DNA of 64,000 nt. Source: Spongilla lacustris. Lineage: Eukaryota > Porifera > Demospongiae > Spongillida > Spongillidae. The notes under the pieces were generated by a model, which was not told the origin of the DNA, did no database searches, and saw nothing but the letters and a program-made list of their open reading frames with translations. This document shows, in pieces, positions 1 to 12,100 of the stretch; position 1 is the stretch's first letter; every line of letters starts with the position of its first letter. The stretch is from the NCBI GenBank assembly GCA_949361645.1, contig OX442420.1, positions 4,633,882 through 4,697,881 on the forward strand, in the 5' to 3' direction. The translations under genes were made by a program, and so were the position numbers.

Positions 1-975
1 TTTTTAATAATGATTTTTCATCACTATTCTTCTTTTTGCTCTGAACTGAAGATAGGAAGTTAGTTATAACTATTTCAGAAGATACTAAAATGATCAAGGC
101 AACTTTCTATTAAGCTTATATGCCCATAGGCATCTTTCCCTGGGTTCCTGGGGCACTTTTGGTCATCAGGGTACAAGTATCTAGTTTGGTTGTAAAATAA
201 TTAAAAACCGCCCGGATGACAATCAGTAAAACTATGGCGTTCAGTTCTGGCCCAGTTGGAAGTAACAAACTCCACTGCGCGCAAATGCGGTATGTTCTTT
301 GTTTGGGTTTTCGTTGGCGTGGGATACTATAGAGCTTCTAAGTCCTAGCTAGGCCGTTTCAAGATTATGGTCTGTCAAACGCGGAGTGGTCTATGTCTAC
401 CCGATGGACATTAAACGTTACTACGTGTGTATTTCAGGAAAACTAAGGCATCACAGAGACTTATGGCTAAGTAAGGCCCTATAATTCGACCACGTGATAT
501 GGCGCTATGAGTATGATAGCTGGGAAACGTGCATTTTCTGTTGCTACGTTTTCAAAAGGGTGCGTGCATATCCACATTTGTAAATGCTATCGTTCTATAT
601 AGAATTTGAAGCGGACAAGCGAAACAGTGATACGGGACAAAGACAAGCCGTATAAGGATATGTGCCCAATAATATCATTGTGCGAGGCAATGATGTTACT
701 ACGTAACTATTCTTTTTAGCTCCGGTCCCTCGCCCAGTGGCGGATGTAGTCAGCGCGCGATCTTTTCGTCCGGATTACTGAGTGGTTTCATGTATGAGCT
801 GACAACGACCCTCCAGATGGAACCACTCTATGGCAACACCTCATTAAAAGGTCTTCCGTGATCCACCACTAACTGGCTGTAACTGCCCTCATATCCCAGG
901 TATGTGGATTTCCCTATAGTACCTCATAAAGCACATGAACATGTGATTCCATATAGGTGTCATGTGATACATAAA
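1..975. other. No recognisable gene; one TIR-like motif
   Basis: I see no convincing coding region, RNA gene or repeat array here. At about 733-748 the string CAGTGGCGGATGTAG resembles the terminal motif of the hAT-like elements at 17,669 and 43,017, so a broken end of that family may lie here. No partner end was found nearby. Confidence 0.4.
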
Positions 976-1124
976 CACACACACACACACACATACACAC
1001 ACACATACACACACACACACACACATGCACACACACACATACACACACACATACACACATACACACACAAATACACACACACATACACACATACACACAC
1101 ACATACACACACACACACACACTG
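976..1124. repeat. (CA)n microsatellite with CATACA interruptions
   Basis: This is an imperfect CA/TG dinucleotide tract with periodic CATA interruptions. The poly-Thr/His and poly-Val/Cys frames on both strands are by-products of the dinucleotide and are not genes. Confidence 0.97.
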
Positions 1125-2074
1125 AGCATGTTATCTCATTGCAGTACAGTCTGCTGCTATGCAATGCTCTGGGTGGAGGGAGGTAGCCTTGTGAGATAGC
1201 CTTGTGGAGGTAGAGGAGAGAGCCTTGTGAAGGTGCATGGATGGGAGGTATCCTTGTGGAACAAGAGTAAGCTTAGGTTGGGACAATTTTAAGGGAAAGA
1301 TCCCTTCTCCCCTAGAGATGAGGAATTTGATAGCGCATCCCAGATGCAGCCACTGGGATATGAATCAAATTAAGTTAAGATGTAAAGGTCTATACATGTA
1401 AAACTGAGAAGGAAATACGTGTTACATGCATGTAGATGTAGGACCAATTTAAAGTGACTACAATTGTCCACCTTTACCTTCTGAGGCTGAGGGTTTGGTT
1501 GTACACACAGGACAGTCACCAGTTGTCTGCCAGGAGAGGAGGCTTACCTACATGACCACCTGGTATGGACCAGGGAGGACTGGACTCAAAGTTTTGCATC
1601 TCATGGACTGTGCCAGCCACCCTTCCAACATGCACCTGGTGAAAGCACTTCAGCAACAACTCAAATGGAAGGCTTTGTGTGGTCTAGCTATATGTACATG
1701 GCTCTGCAAATGTAGGTGATTGATGTAACAGTTATGGTGTGGCATTTATATTTATTTGGTTATCTGTATGTGTGTGTGATAATTGTGGAAGGTTCAAGAA
1801 GGGCTGGTATTAACAGAATGTACATTGTAGCTGACTCAATGTCTTTGTGGTCACCTGTATTTAATTAGGGTGGTGGCATGTGGTGATTTGTGTAAACGTT
1901 TCACATGCATGGTAGTACATACATGTAGCTGTACCTTCATGCCATTGATCTGTTCATTAATGACATATCAGAGCTGCATCATGGCATCCTTTTCTGTGCC
2001 ATTGCTTAGTATTTGTAGGGGCAAATTACACAGACAGGTGCATGTATGTGATCTACTTATAAGTTATAACCACT
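1125..2074. other. Unassigned intergenic DNA with a weak 74-codon frame
   Basis: No gene is recognised. A 74-codon plus-strand frame at 1,495-1,719 has a fairly protein-like composition but no motif I can name and no clear splice context. A tandem GTGAGATAGCCTTGTGGAGG-like duplication lies at about 1,188-1,262. Confidence 0.3.
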
Positions 2075-2215
2075 CTCCGAGTACGTTTACGGGTGTTCAT
2101 CCTTGTTGTATACCTTCCGGCGGAGTTGGATAGGACAGCGTATACGTAGCAGAGCAGCTGCGTATATTGGGTCTGGGAACGAGACTGCTATGGAAGTGAC
2201 CTTGGCTAACCATTG
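2075..2215 (+). repeat. Dispersed repeat, inverted copy at 19,932-20,075
   Basis: This segment of about 140 bp matches the reverse complement of 19,932-20,075 over several blocks. Shared blocks include a gTTCATCCTT..TTGTATACC stretch, GGCGGAG.TGGATAG, and GGGTCTGGGAACGAGACTGC followed by a TATGGA.GTGACC block. The GTCTGGGAACGAGAC core also occurs at 16,772 and, as a hairpin, at 2,780-2,859. It is therefore a terminal motif of a repeat family in this genome. Confidence 0.75.
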
Positions 2216-2421
2216 ATGATCGACGATTAGGATATACATAACAGGACACAGTGGAAGGTCCAGCTGGGAGTATCCGCCGCCCATGCATATGTGAATCCTT
2301 TAGCTAGTGGAAGGCAAAGACCTTAATTAACACACCTCCACGAGAACTTCTAGTATGGTATCAAAAACATGCCAGTCGTGCTGGTAAACGTCAGAGCGAT
2401 GCAAATGCAGATATATATATA

Positions 2422-3195
2422 GGGACGGAATCGCCCGTGCATCTTAACCGCTAAACGAGCTGGGTACTCTCGTAGTGACACCCATATTATACGGGCTATA
2501 TATCATTATGTGGTAGCTACCCCACAGCAGCCGCTCTATCAGCTCCACCTTCGCGTTTTGTGGGTTTCAAGCCTACATGTATATAGTAATACTAGATTAC
2601 TTCCAACATGCGTCCCTCGTTCACAGTCCAATCGAAGTTCGATGGCTAGCAAGACTAGCGTATACCAAGAATTATTGATAGCGATCGAGTGTAGAGCTAT
2701 TATATCCACAATACTAATCAGACGGGTACAAATATAGGCTTGATACCCAACCCTCCGTCAAAAGGCTAGCCATGCCTAGTCTCGTTCCCAGACCCTATTT
2801 ATTGATAAACAAGGTAATTGTTTACCTAGTTTCTCAATAAATAGGGTCCGGGAACGAGATACGCTTGCACAAATGATCAAAATGGTTAAATAACATATCA
2901 CGTGACCTCCAGACTGTATTCAGTGGCAGGGGCACGAGGACAACTAAGTTGCGCATGCGTATGCTTAGATCACTAAAATCGACGATAGCTTTAGTTCGGA
3001 AGGATTTCATGTAACAGCAATGGCTATTCCTAACTTTCCTGCCATGCAGACATACAATTAACGTATTACAAGACAATAATAATAATATATTTTAATAAAT
3101 TAATTAGCTGTTTTAATAACGTAATATGCAATCAGATTTTTAAAATCACAATTGTAAGCCGAGTTATGCATTGATGTCCACAATTTCTTGACCGC
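2422..3195 (+). repeat. Left inverted arm of the 6.7-kb element
   Basis: The arm matches 8,455-9,121 in inverted orientation. Paired landmarks are GGCTTGATACCCAACCCTCC (about 2,737) against GGAGGGTCGGGTATCAAGCC, and the block around the CATGCAGACATACAATTA string (about 3,042). The arms carry many substitutions and indels, so the duplication is old and not an assembly echo. Confidence 0.8.
2780..2859. mobile_element. 80-bp hairpin MITE with ~26-bp TIR
   Basis: The ends are near-perfect inverted repeats (TCTCGTTCCCAGACCC against TCTCGTTCCCGGACCC, continuing through TATTTATTGA). The segment lies inside the left arm of the larger element and is absent from the corresponding part of the right arm (near 8,835). 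It therefore inserted after the arms formed, or was lost from one of them. Related ends occur at 2,171, 16,772 and 19,954. Confidence 0.65.
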
Positions 3196-4530
3196 ATGAA
3201 ATACTCAGTGAAATTATTCATAAAAACTCCTGCCTTATACTGAGGTTAAAAAAAAAGGCGGCTATTTATGAGCGATATGTATATATTCTCCTATGTGTGC
3301 TGATCATTATATTACTCGCTTACAGATTTCTACCGGTTGGTTCGTCCACAAAGACCGCTCAAGTCTTTTCCCGTCAAAGTTGCATTGATGTGAAAACGGG
3401 CTGCGCAGAACCATTCATAATAAACGTAGTCCTTGGGCAATTATGGCTTACGTATAGCTGTGGTAGAGGGTTTTCATGAGCATTTTCTCTTCTCGGAATG
3501 TCATAAGACGAGTATGATATAGGCTCGCAAAAACAGATATCGTATAATGAGATGCGGCTAGAATTTTTTTGGTGGCTAATACTAAATTACGGTATCGCTT
3601 AATTATCCAACCTACTGTCCAGCCGCAAACACCTGTGTAAGTAGAGCAAAACTCTTAGTCATGCATGTAATGAGCTGTACATGTACTGTAGGCACAAGCA
3701 GTGATACATATATAATGGGAAAGCTTCCATACACTCTTTGACTTGTTGAAATATGGGTTGAAGGAGCTTACAGCTGCTCCTCTATACTCCAGCAGGCCCA
3801 GGAGTGAGGCATACATGTAGGTCAATTGTACCCCCACAAACTGGAAATCCTGGATCCATCACTGAAATTGAATGTACTCTTGCCAGGATCAGCTGAATAG
3901 GATGCCATTAACATGAAGGAGTTACCCCTCAAACACTTCCAAATTCTGAGGCCACACCCCTAGTTCTTCCTAACTGCTGCAAAATGACTGTATGTGTACA
4001 CTGTTAGAAATGACAACCTTATGCATTATCGCACATTGCACATTAGCTCATTTTTTTCTGTCCTTACACCCACAACGTACATGTAATATGTGCTTCTTTA
4101 CTCATTGTTACATATACACAATGTATACACAATGTATGTGATTACAGATGACATGTATAATGTGACCATGATACATTGAAGGGGTTCATCCTGTTGCCTG
4201 TAACTATCAAGGATGCAATTTCATCTTCTTTGTTCGATCTGGTTTGGTTTTGTATTGATATTTGTGTCTCTTCCATTCTGATCCATTGCCTTGTCATTCT
4301 TTTGTAAGAAATATGTCTCTGGCAGGATCCCAATTATTTATGCTAAAGTAAGCTTATATCCATTTTGCATTATCATTTAGCTTCTCAACAGCTATATACA
4401 TGTACAGTACACATACAGGTACAATACTATGTCAGTGTACAATCATATTCACTAACCTTGGCAGCTAAACTGCTTCACATTTCCGTTGTCTTTCATCATG
4501 GCAGGAATGTGCTTAGCCAAGATGTGCATT
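3196..4530. other. Repeat fragments, no gene recognised
   Basis: No supported coding region. About 3,560-3,640 carries GTCCAGCCGCAAAC preceded by a TACGGTAT block, and both recur around 56,050-56,105. Related CCGCAAAC blocks occur near 43,685 and 58,595. Short frames here have no recognisable domain. Confidence 0.45.
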
Positions 4531-4569
4531 TTTGTCTTTGTATCCTTCCAAAGCTTGGGCGTCCCCAAC

Positions 4570-4860
4570 TTTTCTGGAAGGGGGGGCCAGGATAGGGCAA
4601 GGGGGGCGCCATTTGACAGCAGTGAATAAGTTGTTCGCTTTCGGCCAATCGAACCAGCGAAGGGGCGGGGGGGGGGGGGGGGGGGGAGTGCTGTCCACTT
4701 TTGGCCGATTCAATCAGTGAAGTGTGAGGTGTCTGCTCTATCGGCCAATCCAGTCATTCAATCAGTGGGAGGAGGGTGCTGTCCACTTTCAATGCGCATG
4801 TATGTAAACTTTTATTACAGGGGGGTGGGGGGGGGGGGGGGGGGAGGGGGGCCTTGTTCC
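4570..4860 (+). repeat. Poly-G tracts with GGCCAATC repeats
   Basis: Two long G runs (about 4,666-4,687 and 4,826-4,850) are separated by a tandemly repeated, degenerate segment containing TCGGCCAATC and GTGCTGTCCACTTT. These runs could form G-quadruplexes. They are also prone to sequencing-length error, so frames through them are unreliable. Confidence 0.8.
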
Positions 4861-5251
4861 AAAGTTTTGGACATAGCAAGAAAAGATTTTATCCACTCTT
4901 CATACAGTAGATCAACTTATGAATGATGCATAACCATTTACACAAATATTTACCTTGGTCTGAAGTGTCTCAGCATCAGGGCTCCAGCTTGACACCTGCT
5001 TGTATATGTTTTCAAACTCCTACATTTCACAGTTCTATATACAGAATTGCTTCAAACTACAGTGCCGGAATACATGTATGCACAGGTGTCTCCATCATGT
5101 GCACACTACACACACTGATGTAGAGCTGTGTAGTATTATGTGCTTCAAACACGGGCACACACACCAATGATGTCCACACATATACCTGTATACACACAGT
5201 GGTACTTACATCCATATACATCAGATACCGGTATAAATAATAATAATTTGG

Positions 5252-5444
<193 letters not shown>

Positions 5445-6584
5445 TTGCTGTACAACCACAACAAGACACAACAATCTACCAGGAGAGAGCTACCATACAA
5501 CTGGAGGAGCAGAGGATCAATGAAGACCTACTAACTGCAGTACTACAATCCAAAGTATTTACTGGTCTGGCTACTTCCCCAGTCCTTTGAATACAGTGAC
5601 GACAGATAACAGGTGTGTGAATGGCTGTTTAGGGGCTATTGTGATGGTAGTTACATGCACTAGAGTACGCATGGTATTTTTGGACATGCTAATTTTTGTT
5701 TGCATGCATTGGTGCTGAGAACACTTCCTTACTTCCCTGGAGGGGTGTTGGTGGTGTCATTGGGTCACCTCTCCAAATCCCCCAGAAGGGAGGAGGTACA
5801 TGTATCCTTTGTACATATACATTGTACATGTACAATGCATCACTTGGGTGACGGTTCCATCAGAGGTCTTTGAACATGCATGTTAATGTACTTCTGTTTA
5901 AGGGCCTGGAGAGGTACATTAACTTGTACATGTACTCTTTGTTACATGTACTGTTGTCTATCCTTATACATGTAGACACCATCTACTGTTACATAATCCT
6001 GTACCTAGTATATATGTACCCAGGACTAATTTCAAAAATGGTACCACCATGCTCTCATCTGGTGGCTACCAGATACATGTATTAACCCTAACAAAAGTTC
6101 AGGTAAATTACTACATTTACATCTGAGGCTGTACCTTAAAAAGCGACCATGCGCTATATTCATTTGAGTTGCACGCAACATGTTACCTACATGTACACGT
6201 ACGTGTGATCACCTTAACCCTTCTGTACATGTATGTAGCTAAGTCATCATATGCCCTACATGCAACTTTTTTGGCAAATGATGTTCTGTAGGTACATGTA
6301 GTGGTAGCAGTGATTTTAGTGGTTACCTAAGTTTTGCACAGAAACCACATCCATTGTGTGAACAAGGAAACCACAAGCCAGCCTAAGCTGGTTTTAGCCC
6401 CTACTGGCCTAACAATGGATAATGGTTCTGGGGCTTCATACATGTAGGTTGGTCCATGCCCATTTACTGTTTGCATTAGGAGGTGTGTCCATACATGTAC
6501 ATGTATGTATGAAGTGGGCCCATACTCCCTTGACAACTTACATGTACATGTACATGTACTAATAACAGGACACAACTATTATAT

Positions 6585-6800
6585 ACAGTTGGCCTTCTCC
6601 CTATACTGTTGGCCTTCTCTCTATACAGTTGGCCTTCTCCCTGTACTGTTGGCCTTCTCCCTATACAGTTGGCCTTCTCCCTGTACTGTTGGCCTTCTCT
6701 CTATACATTTGGCCTTCTCCCTATACTGTTGGCCGTCTCCCTATACTGTTGGCCTTCTCCCAATACAGTTGGACTTCTCCCTATAGTTGGCCTTCCCTAA
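6585..6800 (+). repeat. 20-bp minisatellite (TTGGCCTTCTCCCTATACTG)
   Basis: About ten copies of a 20-bp unit. The same unit occurs, reverse complemented, at 24,830-24,925 (the paired position in the other arm) and as a large array at 26,505-27,125. Sixty bases is a whole number of codons, so all frames stay open; none is a gene. Confidence 0.95.
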
Positions 6801-7170
6801 GGGTTTTCATTCTTAGTATGCACGGTATTACATGTAGTACCTTGCTCTCATTACTGTCAACAGTAAGGCTCTCAACTGTAGTACTCCAAGCCTAGCTGGC
6901 AACAAGTACATGTAGACAGGCAATAGAATAACCCTGGGGCTCACCAAAACACATCTGTTAACATACTGTTCCAGGACACAGCTATAGTATCAACACTGCC
7001 TAGGACAACCAGCAAAACCAGGGGTTGTATTTGCACAACGTTGCATGGCATTGTGCATGAGTGTACATGTATGTACAGACCTAGACCTTTTATCACACAA
7101 CAAAATTCATGCTATTGGGCCTTTGTTACTTTGTACAAACATCCAAATAAGATAGGATCAGCAGGTGTTT

Positions 7171-7172
7171 AT

Positions 7173-7249
<77 letters not shown>

Positions 7250-7283
7250 AACACACTCACACACACACACACACACACACACA
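7171..7283. repeat. (AC)n microsatellite
   Basis: AC tract with AAACAC interruptions. Its partner in the inverted copy is the GT tract at about 24,267-24,408. Confidence 0.97.
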
Positions 7284-7559
7284 TCAGCTGAACGTGGGAG
7301 AGGAGGAAGCTGGAATAGGCAACATCTGTCAGTATCACTTACGGTTTCCAGTCATGCATTTGCTACAAATGTTAAATTTACATGTACAAGAAGCACACCA
7401 TTACATGCCTATAACATCAGGGATTTACGGCACCTACCCCACCCCCTGGTTTACACGTGGCATGTTACTTGCTGTTCTGTCAATCAATCCAGCTGGTTCG
7501 CAAACATGCCTTTTAACTGTACATATGAAGGGAAAATAATACTGCAGCAATGCAGGTAG

Positions 7560-8460
7560 AACATCATAACACAAACTTTCATGAATCCCTCAATTGTATT
7601 TAGCCAGTCAGACACTCAATGTTTTGGCATATACAAAGTGCCACCACAACCTGTACAAAAATAAATAAATAATACTTTCTCTTTTCCTCCTCCCTTCAAT
7701 TTCCTTACCTCCCCTTCCATCTCCCTCCCTCCTCATCCCGTCAATTTTCCTACCTCCCTTCACTCTCGCTTCTCTTATCTCCTTTCCTCCCCTTATCCCC
7801 ATTCACGCTGCCGGCCCCAGCTCTCATTTTATGGGGAATGTCAAATGAAGTACTATCAGACTGAAAGGATTGTGTGTGAAACGAAAAAGGTAAGCTAGCT
7901 GGGTTTGTTTAAAAATATATTTAAAAAATGAATAATACCATGCTTTCCAGAATGGAAGAATAGTTTATCTAGTGTTGTAAAGTGGTTAAGAAGACACTTA
8001 TATTGGGCTGAAGTAAAGGACGTAAGTTAACCTGTTCTCTTCTACAGTATGCAATATGTGTGTTCAGGTGTATTCTAGTAATCACTAGCGTTTTTATTTC
8101 AGGGAGTTCAAGTGTCAGCTTAAATTGATTTTTCACATACAATGCTCACTAGCTGCAGGAACAATCAGAAGGAACAGTGTGCATGGATGTCACTATGCAT
8201 GTAATATAGCATTGCTGTTGTGTTAACTTTATTTACTTAACTGCAGGTGCCACAACAAAGCACTGTTGTACATGTACATGTACATGTGATCATGTTTCAA
8301 AAGATTCAACCACATGCAATGGCGTCCTAGGCTGGTTTGTTTCTCAGACACTCGATACCTCAGGATGCACTCGGGTAGCTCACAACATCAACAACCATTC
8401 ATTCATTATACTGAATCATACACGTAATCACATACACACATGTGATCCTAACTCTAGTCA
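7560..8460. other. Arm interior, no gene recognised
   Basis: A pyrimidine-rich stretch (7,677-7,800) is followed by AT-rich DNA. All of it is mirrored at 23,110-23,950. I found no coding region with recognisable motifs. Confidence 0.5.
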
Positions 8461-9121
8461 CTGAACATGTCCAGAAATTGTGGACATCGATGCATAACTC
8501 GGCGTACGATTGTGATTAAAAAAATCTAATTGCACCATTAAACTCGCTAGGTACTATAGAGATTTATCACGTTATTAAAACTGGTAATTAACTTATTAAA
8601 TTATATTATTGTTATTGTCTTTTAATAAATGCATTGTATGTCTGCATGGCAGGGAAGTTAGAAATAGGCATCGCTGTTACATAAAATCCTTCCTAACTAA
8701 AGCTATCGTTGATTTTAGTGATCTAAGTATACGCATGCGCAACTCAAAACATTTAGTTGTACTCGTGCCCCTGCCATTGGATGCATTCTGGAGGTCACGT
8801 GATCTGTTATTTAACCATTTTGATCCATTGTATAGTAGTTGGGCGTAGCCTTTTGGCGGAGGGTCGGGTATCAAGCCTATACCAAGATTTGTACCCATCT
8901 GATACTATTGTGGATATAATAGCTCTACACTCGCTATTAATCTAATTCTTGGTATACGCTAGTCTCGCTAGCCAGACGTACAACATCGAACTTCAACTGG
9001 ATAGGCTTGAAACCCCCATAACGCGAAGGTCGAGCTAATAGAACCGCTGCTGCGGAGTAGCTACTACATATAGGTGTGACTACGAGACTCGCTCGTTAAG
9101 ATGCATGGGCGATTCCGTCCC
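8455..9121 (-). repeat. Right inverted arm of the 6.7-kb element
   Basis: Reverse-complement partner of 2,422-3,195, ending GGGCGATTCCGTCCC before a TATATA tract. It lacks the 80-bp hairpin MITE found in the left arm. Confidence 0.8.
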
Positions 9122-9162
9122 TATATATATATATATAATAATATTTATTATGTATATATAAC

Positions 9163-12100
9163 TCACTAGCCCTCTCACTGCAAGCACACAATACCAGTGC
9201 TTGTTCAGCCAGCAGTCCCCACACAACCAGCCCTCCCACCTACCCAGCCCCCAACAGCCCTCTTACGGATGGAGTAATCAGACTGCCAGCAGGAGGGTCA
9301 TCACAAAACCTTGACCCCAGCATGTGTTGTAGAACCTTCAACTGGAGCCACACATGTAATGGAGCCATTAGTCCTCACTGTGGACTTACATGGTGCAGGC
9401 CTGGCCCCAAACACTAGGGCCAGCCACAATGGCCCCCTATCGTAGCCCCACACAGTACAACCACCAGCTCCTCACAGCAAATAGAACCAGCAGACCCACT
9501 ACCTGTAAAACCATTAACCCCCACACTACAAGAGGACTTATACTGTCAGGGGAACCATCAAGTACTAGTGGAGCTACAAATCACTTACAAATAATACATC
9601 TGCACTGCAAGCAGGGGTCAATAGATGTCAGTGGAAATGCTGGCCCTCACACTACAGGTAGTAGGCCCAGGAGCAAACGTGGTCATCCCCAACTCACTAG
9701 CCCTCTCACTGCAAGCACACAATACCAGTGCTTGTTCAGCCAGCAGTCCCCACACAACCAACCCTTCCACCTACCCAGCCCCCAACAGCCTTCTTACGGA
9801 TGGAGTAATCAGACTGCCAGCAGGAGGGTCCTCACAAAACCTTGGCCCCAGCATGTGTAGTAGAACCTTCAACTGGAGCCACACATGTAATGGAGCCATT
9901 TGTCCTCACTGTGGACTTACATGGTGCAGTCCTGGCCCCAAACACTGGGGCTAGCCACAATGGTCCCCTATCGTAGCTGCACACAGTACAACCACCAGCT
10001 CCTCACAGCAAATGGAACCAGCAGACCCAATACCTGTAAAACCATTAACCCCCACACTACAAGAGGACTTATACTGTCAGGGGAACCATCAAGTACTTGT
10101 GGAGCTACAAACCACTTACAAATAATACATCTGCACTGCAAGCAGGGGTCAATAGATGCCAGTGGAAATGCCGGCCCTCACACTACAAGTAGTCCCCATA
10201 AAGTACTGTACGTACACTGCCCGACTCTCTCCAAACACAAGTGCCCCACACACTGGGACCAGCCCCCATGGCCCTCCTGCCCACTATACTGTCATTCACT
10301 GCATGTTGAGTCAACGGCCCAGAAACCAATGGGGTCAGCTACCTCACTGAAGTGGACAGAACCATTGATGCAACTTAATAGCCCCACACTACAAGCCCAG
10401 TTAGCACCAGTGAAGATGGAGTTATCAGACCCATGCAGGGTCATTGGGGTCCCCATAATAATGCATGCTGGTGGAGACTCCAGCTCTCACACTGTGATAG
10501 GAACCGTCAACCCCCCACAATATTAGGGGAGCCATCAACTGGAGTCGCACATGCCCATGGAACCATTAGCCCTGGCCAGCCCCACGGCCCTACTACCTAT
10601 CCTTTACTACAAGTTGTGTCCGAGGCCTAGGAGCAAACGTGGCCATCCCCCAGTCATTAGCCCTCTCACTGCAAGCACACAATATCAGTGGAACCACACT
10701 GTCAGCAGTCCCCACACAACCAGCCCTCCCACCCACCCAGCCCCCAACAGCCATCTTACATATGGAGTAATCAGACTGCCAGCAGGAGGGTCATCACAAA
10801 ACCTCGACCCCAGCATGTGGAGTGGAACCTTGAACTGGAGCCATTCGTCCTTACTGTGGACTTACATGGTGCAGGCCTGGCCCCAAACACTGGGGCCAGC
10901 CACAATGGCCCCCTATCGTAGCCGCACACAGTACAACCACTAGCTCCTCACAGCAAATGGAACCAGCAGACCCACTGCCTGTAAAACCATTAACCCCCAC
11001 ACTACAAGAGGACTTACACTGTCAGGGGAACCATCAAGTACTAGTGGAGCTACAAACCACTTACAAATAATACATCCACACTGCAAGTAGGGGTCATTAG
11101 ATGCCAGTCGAAATGCTGGTCCTTATACTACAAGTGGTCCCCATAAAGTGCTGTACGTACACTGGCCCGACTCTCTCCAAACACAAGTGCCCCACACACT
11201 GGGACCAGCCCCCATGGCCCTCCTGCCCATAACCTGTCATTCACTGCACGTTGAGTCAATGGCCCAGGGACCAATGGGGTCAGCTCCCTCACTGAAGCAG
11301 ACAGAACCATTAATGCAAATGAACTTAATAGCCCCGCACTATAAGCCCAGTTAGCACCAGTGGAGATGGAGTTATCAGACCCTTGCAGGGTCATTGGGGA
11401 CCCCTGCAGGGTCATTGGGGACCCCTGCAGAGTCATTGGGGACCCCTGTAGGGTCATTGGGGACCCCTCAAGTGTCATTGGGGACCCCACAATAATGCAT
11501 GCTGGTGGAGACTCCAGCTCTCACACTGCAATAGAAATCGTCACCCCCCACAATATTAGGGGAGCCATCAACTGGAGTCGCACATGCCCCCCACTACCCA
11601 TGGAACCGTTAGCCTGGCCAGCCCCCACGGCCCTATCTCCTACTACCTATCCTTTACTACAAGTTGTGTCCGAGGCCTAGGAGCGGACGTGGCCATCCCC
11701 CAGTCATTAGCCCTCTCACTGCAAGCAGTGGAACCACACTGTCAGCAGTCCGCTCTCCCACCCACCACCAGCCACAATGGCCCCCTATCCTAGACCCACA
11801 CAGTACAACCACCATCTCCTCACTGCAAATGCAAATGAATCCACCAGACCCACTACCTGTGAAACCATTAACCCTGGCCCATCCCCCACACTACAAGAGG
11901 ACTTACTGTCAGTGGAACCATCAACTACTAGTGGAGCTACCAGCCCGCATTGCACAAATGGGAACACCACCACTGAAGCAGCCTCCATTTGTAGAGTGTA
12001 CATGTACATGTCTACGTTTTGTGTTGTAGATAACTACTTGTCTGTACATGTACAGAGAAATTTTATCTGGGATGGAAGGAAGCCAACTGTTAGTGGTGAA